A stretch of 64,000 bases of DNA from Halobaculum halobium (lineage in GTDB: Archaea > Halobacteriota > Halobacteria > Halobacteriales > Haloferacaceae), in NCBI RefSeq assembly GCF_030127145.1, contig NZ_CP126159.1, forward strand, positions 1 through 64,000, written 5' to 3'. Below, piece after piece: positions 19,916-28,716 of the stretch (positions within the stretch are counted from its first letter, which is position 1; every line of letters begins with the position of its first letter). The notes under the pieces are model-generated. The model made no database searches, had not been told where the DNA came from, and saw only the letters and a list, made by a program, of their open reading frames with translations. The position numbers and the translations under genes are program-made.

Positions 19916-21406
19916 TCACCCGCGGAGTTGTCTGAGCATCACGCTGTACTCGTTCCGTTCGTACAGCGCCTCGACATGGTCGAGCAGGTCGTCGGTCGCC
20001 GTGGCGATCCCCTCAGCACGTGCCCGCTCGCCAGCCATGAGTGACTCGCGTGCGCGCTCTTCTAACGACTCCGTCAGCGACACGAAAAACATCGGGATGC
20101 TGTGGTTGTGGTCGGTCCGCGAGTCGACGTACCGCGTTCTGATCTCTTGTCTGCGTTCTTCCAACGCGTCGACAGCTGCACTAGCGTCGTCGGCCACCGT
20201 CCCCTCGGGTGCACTATCAGCGGTCGGTCCGTCCGTCTCTGCGGTGCTATCGGCCGTTCCCGATTCGAGCACCGGGACCAGATCGCGTTCGTAGAAGGCG
20301 ACCTCCTCACGGATCGCGTACGGGACCACCGTGTTGCTTTCGTCCGCGCGCTCCAGCATGGCGTCGAGCCGGTCGGCGCGGTTGTCGAGCGCGTCTGCGA
20401 CGGGGCCGTCGATTCCGGACACTGTCTCCCCGAGTGACTGGACCCGGGCCGACACGTCGGCGGGGTCGACGTCGACGGTGAGGTTACGCACCGTTGCGGC
20501 CTCGTTGAGCGCATCGACGCCCGCACGGAGCGCGTCGGCGACCTGCTCGGTGTCGTCGCTGGCGACGCCGTCGAGCAGATCCCGCGCCGGCTCGCACTCG
20601 GCACGATTGGTACCGCGGACGCGACGCGCCGCCTCCGCACCCGGCGCGTCAGCGGCGGAATCGGAGTCGGAGTCCGCGGCGGCCTCCGCGAGGTGCTCGA
20701 TCCGATCGACCAGCGTCGCATCCCGTTCAGGGGTGGGGGAATCGGTGCGCTCGAGCGCGCGGTCGACGGCGACACGCGCATCCTCGATCTCCGTCGCCGC
20801 CGTCTCGTCGCCCCGGTCGCCCGCGGCTTCCGCCAGACGGGCCACGTCGGCGGCGAGGTCGTCGTCGACGCCAGTCAGTCGACCGGCAGTCCGATCCGGG
20901 TCACCGGGTTCGAGCGCGCGGTCGATATCGTCGGTCGCCTCAAGGCGCTCAACGGCGGCCGCTATCGCCTCTCGGAGCGCCCCTTCTCCCGTGGCCGACG
21001 GCGTCGCGAGCGCATCGAGCAGCGCCGCGGATCGATGCCCCGTCGGTCGCTTCGATCGCGACACGTCCTCTGCGACGGAGGCGACGACGCCGTCGTCCTC
21101 GGATCCGCCCGCGGCGTGACTCTCCGAGGCGGTGCGATCGATGCTGAGCTGCCCTCGATCGACCAGCGTCGCAAGCTCCCGCGCCTTTGCGGCGGGCGGG
21201 GCGTCGTTCTCGACGCGGCCGTCAGGGCCGGCGATATCGGCGGCCGCCGCCAAGCGGTCCATCGACTCCGCGAGTTCGTCGAGCGTCCGTTTTACGTCGC
21301 CCTCGGTCGGGCGGGAGCCGAGACGATCGGCGATCGCCTCGATATCCGGGTCGTCGGAGCCGCCGAACAGGCCCATGAACACGGCCGCAATAGGTGGTCC
21401 CGACAT
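19916..21406 (-). CDS. Soluble acidic coiled-coil protein
   Basis: 496 residues. I use ATG 21406, four bases after the upstream tubulin stop; an alternative is ATG 21376 (MGLFGGSDDPDIEAIA), which looks like a more natural N-terminus. The protein is almost wholly helical, very acidic and rich in Ala, Asp and Glu, with many heptad-like stretches (ALLDALATPSATGEGALREAI; VDALNEAATVRNL). No signal peptide, membrane helix or catalytic motif is seen. A Ser/Thr/Asp-rich low-complexity stretch at about 385-415 separates the main part from a C-terminal helical region. It lies between tubulin paralogs 3 and 2, so a filament-binding or bundling role is a reasonable guess. Family unknown. Confidence 0.8.
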   Translation of the reverse strand: MSGPPIAAVFMGLFGGSDDPDIEAIADRLGSRPTEGDVKRTLDELAESMDRLAAAADIAGPDGRVENDAPPAAKARELATLVDRGQLSIDRTASESHAAGGSEDDGVVASVAEDVSRSKRPTGHRSAALLDALATPSATGEGALREAIAAAVERLEATDDIDRALEPGDPDRTAGRLTGVDDDLAADVARLAEAAGDRGDETAATEIEDARVAVDRALERTDSPTPERDATLVDRIEHLAEAAADSDSDSAADAPGAEAARRVRGTNRAECEPARDLLDGVASDDTEQVADALRAGVDALNEAATVRNLTVDVDPADVSARVQSLGETVSGIDGPVADALDNRADRLDAMLERADESNTVVPYAIREEVAFYERDLVPVLESGTADSTAETDGPTADSAPEGTVADDASAAVDALEERRQEIRTRYVDSRTDHNHSIPMFFVSLTESLEERARESLMAGERARAEGIATATDDLLDHVEALYERNEYSVMLRQLRG

Positions 21407-21409
21407 GGG

Positions 21410-23031
21410 TCACAGCATGTTGGACCGGCCGAGGCAGTCGAACAGCGGCTGCACCTCGTTCCACACGTCGCGGATGTCCTCCGCCTGCACGCTCTGGCCC
21501 TCGTCCTTCAGGCGCTTGGCGTGCTCGTACATTGACTCCAGCGACGGCATTCGGGGGTTCCACAGCGTCCCCCACATGAACACGTCGTCGAGGTACGGGA
21601 TGACGAGCTGGTTCACCTGCACGTCCACGGTTTCGACGCCCGAACGAGTGCCGGCGTCGAGGAACTCCTCGCCGTTGAGGATTTCCTGGAGCGTCCCGTC
21701 GGTGACGTACTCGGAGATGTCCGACATCTGCTCCTCCGGCCCGTAGATCATGAAGTTGCCGCCCCACGCCGTCGAGGGATCGAAGTCCGCGAGCCGGTTT
21801 TGCAACAGCGTGTTACGCGCGAGCAGTTCGAGGCTGGACTCCGAGATGTCGTCCGAACGGAGGCGTCCCAGCGCGGGCGCGAGCACGACCGCCGGGCGTT
21901 CCTCGGGCGCCATGTCGTGCGGGTACTTGTCTTCGACCAACCGGAAGCTGTCGGCCACGTCGAAGACGCTCCCGCGGATGCTCATCGTCGCATCGCGGTC
22001 AGTGAGCTGCGGCGTCGAGGACATGGTAAACGCTTCGAGAAACGCCACGAGCGGCTTATTGAGGTCCGAGAACTCGGGCGGGTTGTACCGGTCGATTCCC
22101 TCGATCCGCGGGTGGATGTCGGTGCTCGCTTGGCGGAGGTGGTCGTTGTTGAACGGGATGATCGCGTCGGCCGACCGCGAGATGCGCGACAGGCCGATCA
22201 CGCCGTTCGTCTTCGCGCGGCCGCCGACGGCGGACTGTTGACCCCTTCCGACGGGATGACGACCGAGCTGAGAATCGCCTGGTCGATGACGAGGCCCGAC
22301 TCTTGGACCTCCTCTCGGAGCTTCTCGGCGATGACCGGCGTCGCGCCGCACCCGGTTCCTTTCGTGACGCTGTGGACGAGCATCACCGCTTGCGCGTCGC
22401 GGATGTCCTGACTCGTCATGTCCCAGCGGTCGCGGAAGGGGTTGCTTCCGTCGGCGAAATCGGCCTCGGCAACCTTCGCGCCGTTGCTCCATCGGTATCC
22501 CATCCCGCTGTACCCGTGTTTGCCGAACCCGATGATCGAGTTCGACAGCAGGTCGTTTCGGGAGTACTCTTTCAGCTCCTTCGTGTAGTAAGTCTGTTCC
22601 AACTCTGCGATGTTGGTGTTGAGCAGGCCGTAGCCCGCGAGCCCGCCCTGCCAGATTCGGGCGCGGTCCTCGTGGTTGCGCGCGAGCGTGTCGCGGCGCA
22701 TCAACACGGCGTCGACGATGTTGTTCCCCGCGCCGCCGATCCCGATCAGGAACCACTTGCGACCGTACATCTCGCCGTCGTCGTCCATCGATACCGGGCC
22801 GAGGTCATCGGCGCCGCCCGGGTCACCCGGAGCGTCACCGCCCGAGGGATCGGGGCCGTCGGCGTCGGCGACCGCGTCCGCGCCGTCCTCGAACAGGCCC
22901 GCGAACCGGTCACCGTAGATGGCTCGGACCGATGGCTGCGCGTCACCGTGAGCGTGCAGCAGGTGTTCTTCGATGGTATCTGTCTCCCAGTCCGCCGGTT
23001 CGGTGTAACATATCTCGCAAGATTCGGTCAT
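21410..23031 (-). CDS. Zinc-finger tubulin/FtsZ-superfamily GTPase, paralog 3 (frameshifted)
   Basis: Starts at ATG 23031. The frame breaks at the run 22242-22245; one extra G on the coding strand gives PSEGGQQSAVGGRAKTNG, and the protein continues to 21410, about 540 residues. Residues 1-28 hold CEIC and HLLHAH, a C2H2-type zinc-finger pattern (C5, C8, H23 or H24 region, H28). An acidic Gly/Asp linker follows. The GTPase core begins with GIGGAGNNIVD at 97-107. The tubulin signature is altered to TKGTGCG (223-229). T7-like FDVADSF has Asp at 358 and 361. The C-terminal 100 residues are extra. It is probably a filament-forming GTPase with a binding module at the N-terminus. It lies 22 bases after the 5'-most gene of the minus arm. 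Confidence 0.88.
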
Positions 23032-23053
23032 TTTGTATACTCAGTGGATACGG

Positions 23054-25066
23054 TTACGTGTACTTTTCGCGGAAGCGCCGGTGCGCCGTCGACATGGATC
23101 GCTCGATCGACGCCCCGTCCGCGGGCGTGAACTCGATGAACCCGGGCGGTTCGGGGCTCTGTAAGTCGACGGCCTCGAACAGATCGGACTGCCGCCCGGC
23201 GAATCGCTCGACGTTGACGAGCACGTCCGGCGTCGCGACCGCCTCCGGGAGGTCTTCGAGCCGGAACTGGACGATCCGGTCGTCGCCGTCGGCGGCACGC
23301 TCGAACTCGCGGAACGCGTACAACACGCCGTCGACGACCTCCTCCGGCGAGGCGACGCGAACCGACTCTCGCCCCGAACCGGTCCCGACAGTGTCGGGCT
23401 CGTTCGATGGACCGTCGCGATCGCCGGTGTCGCCCGAATCGAGGTCGTTCACAGCGTCTACTTCGGTTGATGATTCCGACTCGCCTGCGACCGCGTCGTA
23501 CGTGAACGTGATTCGACCGCCGGCAGCGTCGATAGTCGCGTCGACGCCGTCGTACCCGGCCCTGATGGCGGGAAGGATCGCCTCGAGGTATCCGTCGGGT
23601 ATCTCCGTTGGGATCGAAACGGTGGCGTGACGAGCGTCGATCGTCGCCTCCAGTGTCGACACCAACTCGGCCGTCGTGACGAGCGTCGCCGCCTGCGTGG
23701 CGGCGTCCTCGGCGGTCGACAGCGCGTCTTCGAACTGGCAGTCGTGCAGGGATTCGCGCGCGCTATCGAGTTTCGATCGGACGTCGCGTGCGCCGACGAG
23801 ATCGGGGTCGCGTCCGGCGAGCAACACCTCGTCGATCCGATCTCGGAAGGGAACATCCATCGCTCCGATCTGTTCGTCGAGCGTGTCGAGGCGGGCCTCG
23901 GTCGTCGAAATCGCTTCGACGACTGGCGCCTCCCGCTCGCGGACGTGCGCTCGGACACGCTGCCGGTGCGCGTCGACCGCCTCGACCGCCGCGGCGACGG
24001 CGCCAAACGAGTTGGCTGTCCGCGTCAGCGACTCGAGTTCCTCGTCGACGTGATCGAGGTGGACTGCGTCCGCACCGCCTGGGATCGACACCTCGCGGTG
24101 CTTCGTCGGGAGGTTGACTGTTCGGTAGCGGTCGCCGTATTCGGAGCTGACGATGAACTCACCGTATTCAGTTCGGATACCGCTGGCGAGCGCCTGCCGG
24201 AGGCGCTCGGTGAGCTCTTCGATTCGGGCGTCCGGATCGACGCCGTCGATCTCCGACTCGACGCCGGCACGGGCTGCCTGGGCCGCCTCGCCGTCGGACA
24301 TCGACCGGATCTCGGCGATGTCTTCGTCAATCCCGTCCAGGCGAGCGCGGAACTCATCGGCTCCCTCTCGAACGTCGCGAACGCCGCCGGGAGCGACGTT
24401 CGAGAGCGTTTCGAGCCCCTCGAATCGCGTGTCGAAATCGGTGTTGAACGCGGACCGGCGATTCGCGAGGTCAGCCTCCAGCCGTCCGAGGTCGTCGCCG
24501 GTCTCCTCGAGTACTACCTCATTCCACGGGTACGTCCCGACAGCGACCAACTGTAGCGCGGCCGCGCACACCGGAACAGCGTAGAACGCACCGAGCTGGA
24601 CGAGCGGGATATCAGCCGAAGTCAGCGGTGCGTACACGCCGAAAAACAGCGCGAAGAACAACACCGACGAGAGCGTGGCTGCCCCGTAGGCAGCCTCTCT
24701 GTGTTCGACGACCAGCATCGCTGCTCCCTGCGCGGCCCACGCAAGCGCGATAAGCAGGAACAACCCCATTACGACCGCCGAACTGTTCTTGAAAACCACC
24801 GCCGCCTCGAACAGCACCGGGATAGACAACACCGGCTCGGCGATGGGCGTGAGTCCCGCAGAGCTCGACGTGTAGCCGAACAGCGCCAACAGTGTTTGCA
24901 CGAGCGCGATCACGAGGGGAACGCCCGCCGCTCCCCAGGCGATCGTTTGTCCGTGCGCGGTTCTGGCATATACTACCAGCCACACACGGGCACACGTATA
25001 AAACAGTTGACCGTATTTTTCGGATCTGAGAGTTGAGAGAAAACTGAGTCTCTGCGGAGTGCTCAT
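23054..25066 (-). CDS. Polytopic membrane protein with long cytosolic coiled coil, first gene of the minus arm
   Basis: 670 residues from ATG 25066. Hydrophobic segments at about 43-64, 97-119, 127-147 and 154-177 suggest four membrane helices, with a possible fifth near 76-92. Residues about 185-500 are acidic coiled coils, including a beta hairpin region near 320-345 (EYGEFIVSSEYGDRYRTV). An acidic Ser/Thr linker near 555-590 leads to a globular C-terminal part (GVLYAFREFERAADGDDRIVQF). A TATA-like TTTATAC lies inside the gene at 24996-25003, so a later start such as GTG 24985 cannot be excluded. It probably anchors the tubulin/coiled-coil complex to the membrane. No family recognised. Confidence 0.8.
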   Translation of the reverse strand: MSTPQRLSFLSTLRSEKYGQLFYTCARVWLVVYARTAHGQTIAWGAAGVPLVIALVQTLLALFGYTSSSAGLTPIAEPVLSIPVLFEAAVVFKNSSAVVMGLFLLIALAWAAQGAAMLVVEHREAAYGAATLSSVLFFALFFGVYAPLTSADIPLVQLGAFYAVPVCAAALQLVAVGTYPWNEVVLEETGDDLGRLEADLANRRSAFNTDFDTRFEGLETLSNVAPGGVRDVREGADEFRARLDGIDEDIAEIRSMSDGEAAQAARAGVESEIDGVDPDARIEELTERLRQALASGIRTEYGEFIVSSEYGDRYRTVNLPTKHREVSIPGGADAVHLDHVDEELESLTRTANSFGAVAAAVEAVDAHRQRVRAHVREREAPVVEAISTTEARLDTLDEQIGAMDVPFRDRIDEVLLAGRDPDLVGARDVRSKLDSARESLHDCQFEDALSTAEDAATQAATLVTTAELVSTLEATIDARHATVSIPTEIPDGYLEAILPAIRAGYDGVDATIDAAGGRITFTYDAVAGESESSTEVDAVNDLDSGDTGDRDGPSNEPDTVGTGSGRESVRVASPEEVVDGVLYAFREFERAADGDDRIVQFRLEDLPEAVATPDVLVNVERFAGRQSDLFEAVDLQSPEPPGFIEFTPADGASIERSMSTAHRRFREKYT

Positions 25067-25299
25067 CGGGAGCGGCCGTTATTGGTCGAAATAGGCGTCT
25101 CCTACCAGTCAGACACGGACCGTTGGTTACCGAGACCGAGCCAATCATGATCACTGGCCCAGTTTTTCTCGTGACACCTTCTCCGTTCAAAATGGAGCCT
25201 GTCCGTGCCGAGTTAGAAGTGCGAGATGCACACTGCTCAGCGGGAAAGTTGTCGTACGCCAACCGTCGCGCTTTCATTGACCGGTACCAAGGTGCAGGT
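25067..25299. promoter_or_regulatory. Divergent intergenic region between the tubulin arm and nosL
   Basis: 233 bases separate the divergent starts at 25066 (minus) and 25300 (plus). Both transcripts must begin here or just inside the genes. I see no strong TATA box or inverted repeat that fixes either start. The long frame running back from nosL to 25123 is not convincing coding sequence. Confidence 0.35.
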
Positions 25300-25938
25300 A
25301 TGGTCTCACGCAACTCGGCGGGCGACGGAGATAACTTGGGTGAGGAACGAACCCACGAATCTCTTTCCGACGGGAGCGTCTCCCGCCGAACCGTCCTCTC
25401 GGGCGCGGTTGCAGCCGGAGTCGTCTCGATTGCTGGCTGTGCGGGGACAGGGGGCGGTGGCGCCGATTCCGCTCCCGACGCAGTGACACTCTCGGAGGAC
25501 GCGACGTGCGACGTGTGTGGAATGGTCATATCGAAGCATCCGGGTCCGAGTAGCGAGGCGTTCTACGAGGACCAGGAACCGAACGGACATGCGAACCCGG
25601 CACGCTTCGACAGTACGTGGGAGGCGTTCCAGTTCGACTACGAGCGCGAAGGCTGGACTCGTACGTCATTTTACGTCACCGACTACTCGGCGGTCGACTA
25701 TGAAATCCGAACTGACGGTGACCAGCAGCTCATCTCCCGGCACGTCGAGGCGTCGACGTTCGTATCCGCCGACTCGGTCACGTTCGTGGCCGATTCGGCT
25801 GTCGTCGGGACTATGGGAGCCGATCTCATCGGATTCTCCGAGCAAGCAGACGCGGAGGCGTTCCGATCGGAATACGGTGGCGAGTTGGTTACTGCTGACG
25901 AGGTGACGAAAACTCTGATCGGTCAACTTGGGAAGTAG
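25300..25938 (+). CDS. nosL: NosL-type copper chaperone lipoprotein
   Basis: 212 residues from ATG 25300. Near residue 27 there is a Tat-type motif SRRTVLS, followed by a hydrophobic stretch and a lipobox SIAGC, so the mature protein is an outward-facing lipoprotein. The NosL hallmark DVCGMVISKH follows, with Cys and Met as known copper ligands of the family. The C-terminal half contains VVGTMGADLIGFSEQADAEAFRSEYGGEL, typical of NosL (quoted in part: MGADLIGF then FRSEYGGEL). NosL delivers Cu(I) for assembly of the copper centres of nitrous oxide reductase. Ten bases downstream lies nosD. No nosZ is seen in this window. Confidence 0.93.
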   Translation: MVSRNSAGDGDNLGEERTHESLSDGSVSRRTVLSGAVAAGVVSIAGCAGTGGGGADSAPDAVTLSEDATCDVCGMVISKHPGPSSEAFYEDQEPNGHANPARFDSTWEAFQFDYEREGWTRTSFYVTDYSAVDYEIRTDGDQQLISRHVEASTFVSADSVTFVADSAVVGTMGADLIGFSEQADAEAFRSEYGGELVTADEVTKTLIGQLGK

Positions 25939-25948
25939 AGACCCGTCG

Positions 25949-27907
25949 ATGTACGCACGAGCAGCTGTGATCGCCGTCGCGCTGTCGGCACTGGTGTTGG
26001 GCAGTTCTTTCGCCGTCCCTGTCGGCGTCGGCGATTCGGTTGGTCCGGTGCCGTTCGAGGACACCGTATCTCTCGGAATGACCAGCACCACGCTCAGGGC
26101 CGCCGACGCGGAGGGAGTAGCGTTACCGAAGGTAGAAGTGTTCTACGCGGAGTACGAGTACGTGATCGGGTACTACGGGGTCGAATCGTATCTCGCTGAG
26201 CACCGCCGAACCGGCCACGACCGGCAGTTCGGGCAGCCGCTGGCGGTGTTCGTAACCGATTACGCGGGAACGAACGTCTCGCTCACCGAACGCGGCTATC
26301 CCGTCGTAGACACGAACACGGACCCGTCGTTCGTGCGCGCCAGTGATGCGTACGTCGTAATCGGGAGCGAGGCACGAACCGCGACGGGGTCTCTTGCCAT
26401 GCCGTTCTCCGATCGTGAGGCCGCCAGCGAGTTCACCGAACGCTACGGCGGCGAGGTGATCCCCTGGGATGGCGTCGACGAAGCGGTTGAGGCCTCCAAC
26501 CCGATCACCCGCGAGCGCTACGAAGCGACTGTCGACGAGCGCATGCAGTGGGCGGATCGTGCGGTCGAGGCGACACGGCCGCTCCGTGAGCGCCCAGTTA
26601 CCGTGACGGTGGGCGAGGACGTGCCGACGCTACAGGCGGCGGTGGAGGCTGCGCCGCCGAACACCACAGTGTTGCTGCCGCCGGGTGAGTACGCAGTCGA
26701 TGAGGTCATCGTGAACAAGTCGGTCACGATCAGAGGTGCCGGCGTCGCAACACACATCCGCGGCGACGGTAACGGATCGGTCCTCCACATGAACGCGAGT
26801 CACGCGGCCGTGACCGATCTCCGGATCTCGGGCGTCGGCTCGGTCGGCAGTCCAGAACGGTCCGCCAACACTTCCAGCGATTGGTCGGAATCCGTCGAAC
26901 TCGCGTACGGCCGCGGAGACGCCGCAATTCGGCTGGACGGTGCCGACGGCGCGCTCGTGGAGAATATCGTGATCGACACGCCAGCGAGTGGAATTATCTC
27001 CAGAGCCGCGGATGGAGCTGTCGTACAGAACATCACGCTCCGTGGCGCAGCCGCCCCCGAAAACGGGTTTATGGGCGTCGTTGCGATGTACGCGCCGGTT
27101 GTCGTTGAGAACAGCAGCTTCCACGGCGGTCGGGACGCCGTCTACACCCACCGTGCACACGAGACTGTAATACGGAACAACGAGATGGCCGATGCCCGGT
27201 TCGGCGTCCATTTGATGTACACATCGCGGACGCTCGTTGCGAACAATGAGATTCACAACGAATCCGTGGGCGTGATCGTCATGACGCGTCCCACCGGAAA
27301 TCTCGTCGTCGGAAACCGCGTGTCTGCCACGCGCACCGGCATCAGCACTGTCGGGGCAGACTCATACTACGCGGAGAACGTCCTGACCGACAACAAGTGG
27401 GGGATGACTGTATCGGGAACCGGCTCGCTGTACACTCGAAACACGATCGTGAACAACACATACGGCCTACGTGGGTCGTCACTGCTACCGACGAATCTCG
27501 TGACGCACAATGACGTGGTCGACAATGAATATCCCGTCGACTCGTATCTGGGCGCGTTGCGCGTGTGGACCGTCGACGGTGAGGGCAACTACTGGGGTCG
27601 GCTCCCCGGCGCGGACCGCGACGGCGACGGGACCGTAGAACGGCCGTACCGCCCGTCGGGGGCGATTGACAGTCGCCTCCACTCAACGCCCGGCGCGTGG
27701 ACGCTCGCCCGGTCACCCGCGGTCGCGCTAACGCGGGGGCTTGCGAGTTCTGTTCCCGGGCTCCGGGCAACGGGTGTCGTTGACACGGCGCCGCTGACCG
27801 CGCCGGTTCGACCGGACGTGCTCACGACAGTACGCACAAACGAGAGTGACGCTCCCAACGAGACCAGCGCCAACGCGTCCGGTAGTGCCACGGAGGTGCC
27901 GACGTGA
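25949..27907 (+). CDS. nosD: NosD beta-helix copper-assembly protein with an extra N-terminal NosL-like domain
   Basis: 652 residues from ATG 25949. The N-terminus has a signal peptide (RAAVIAVALSALVLGSSFAV). Residues about 40-165 resemble a NosL domain without its CGM copper motif: AYVVIGSEARTATG then AMPFSDREAASEF and RYGGEVIPWD. Residues about 205-540 are right-handed parallel beta-helix repeats (CASH/NosD type), with recurring V-x-N and N-x-I steps such as LVANNEIHNESVGVIVM. The C-terminus is Ala/Thr/Asn-rich. NosD works with NosF and NosY to mature the CuZ centre of nitrous oxide reductase outside the membrane. The stop overlaps nosF by four bases. Confidence 0.93.
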   Translation: MYARAAVIAVALSALVLGSSFAVPVGVGDSVGPVPFEDTVSLGMTSTTLRAADAEGVALPKVEVFYAEYEYVIGYYGVESYLAEHRRTGHDRQFGQPLAVFVTDYAGTNVSLTERGYPVVDTNTDPSFVRASDAYVVIGSEARTATGSLAMPFSDREAASEFTERYGGEVIPWDGVDEAVEASNPITRERYEATVDERMQWADRAVEATRPLRERPVTVTVGEDVPTLQAAVEAAPPNTTVLLPPGEYAVDEVIVNKSVTIRGAGVATHIRGDGNGSVLHMNASHAAVTDLRISGVGSVGSPERSANTSSDWSESVELAYGRGDAAIRLDGADGALVENIVIDTPASGIISRAADGAVVQNITLRGAAAPENGFMGVVAMYAPVVVENSSFHGGRDAVYTHRAHETVIRNNEMADARFGVHLMYTSRTLVANNEIHNESVGVIVMTRPTGNLVVGNRVSATRTGISTVGADSYYAENVLTDNKWGMTVSGTGSLYTRNTIVNNTYGLRGSSLLPTNLVTHNDVVDNEYPVDSYLGALRVWTVDGEGNYWGRLPGADRDGDGTVERPYRPSGAIDSRLHSTPGAWTLARSPAVALTRGLASSVPGLRATGVVDTAPLTAPVRPDVLTTVRTNESDAPNETSANASGSATEVPT

Positions 27908-28716
27908 CCGACTCAGTCGTCTCGCTGTCCGACGTGCACATGAGCTTTGGTGACGTGACCATCGTTGACGACTGCTCGGTGTCGATCGAGTCTGGCGAAC
28001 TTGTCGCGCTTGTCGGTCCAAACGGCTCCGGTAAAACGACGTTTCTCGAACTGCTTACTAGCATTCGACAACCAAATTCGGGGACCGTCTCTCGACCGAC
28101 TCCGCAATCTCGTCGGCTGTCCGAGGGGACCGAGGACCGTCGCGACGTTGCGTACCTCCCGCAGTCGCCGTCGTTCCGACCGGGATTCACTGCGGCGGAA
28201 ACACTCCAATTCTACGCGTCGCTGGCCGGGACCTCGGTCGACCCCGAAGCCGCGTTGGGTCGGGTCGGGCTCGCATCGGCGACTGACCGCCGCGTCGGGG
28301 CGCTCTCCGGCGGGATGACGCGTCTGCTCGGGATCGCCCAAGCGCTCGTAGGGGATCCGCCGCTTGTCGTACTGGACGAACCCACAAGCGGACTCGACCC
28401 CGAGATGGCCGATCACATCTTCGCGACAGCCCGCGACGTCGTAGACGAGGACCGAGCACTCGTCGTCGCGAGTCACGATCTTGCAGGCGTCGAGCGGGTC
28501 GCCGATCGCGTCATGGTACTCGCCGACGGCGAGATAACGCTCGACGGATCGCCGGCGGAGCTCCGATCGGAGATGGGCGCGGAAACGCTGCGCGACGTAT
28601 TCTCCGGATTGGCGACGAGTCGTGATCACGATCGGGTCGTCCCACCGGCGAAGGCGGCGACAACTGACGGTTCGCCACCGACTGACACGGCGGAGTCAGA
28701 GGTGTCGAAGCGATGA
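27904..28716 (+). CDS. nosF: NosF ABC transporter ATPase
   Basis: 270 residues from GTG 27904, overlapping nosD. All ABC motifs are present: Walker A GPNGSGKTT (about 38-46), signature LSGGMTRL, Walker B PLVVLDEPTSGLDPE and a switch His in VVASHDLAG. It is the cytoplasmic energiser of the NosFY exporter, which the family data link to sulfur or copper-site maturation of nitrous oxide reductase. The C-terminal 50 residues after the ABC domain are variable and Thr/Ala-rich. The gene overlaps nosY by four bases. Confidence 0.95.
   Translation: MTDSVVSLSDVHMSFGDVTIVDDCSVSIESGELVALVGPNGSGKTTFLELLTSIRQPNSGTVSRPTPQSRRLSEGTEDRRDVAYLPQSPSFRPGFTAAETLQFYASLAGTSVDPEAALGRVGLASATDRRVGALSGGMTRLLGIAQALVGDPPLVVLDEPTSGLDPEMADHIFATARDVVDEDRALVVASHDLAGVERVADRVMVLADGEITLDGSPAELRSEMGAETLRDVFSGLATSRDHDRVVPPAKAATTDGSPPTDTAESEVSKR

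Noticed and set aside
1-25066. Prophage, gas-vesicle or archaellum locus
   Set aside because: No terminase, portal, capsid, integrase, Gvp or archaellin/ArlI-type motifs are present among the products.
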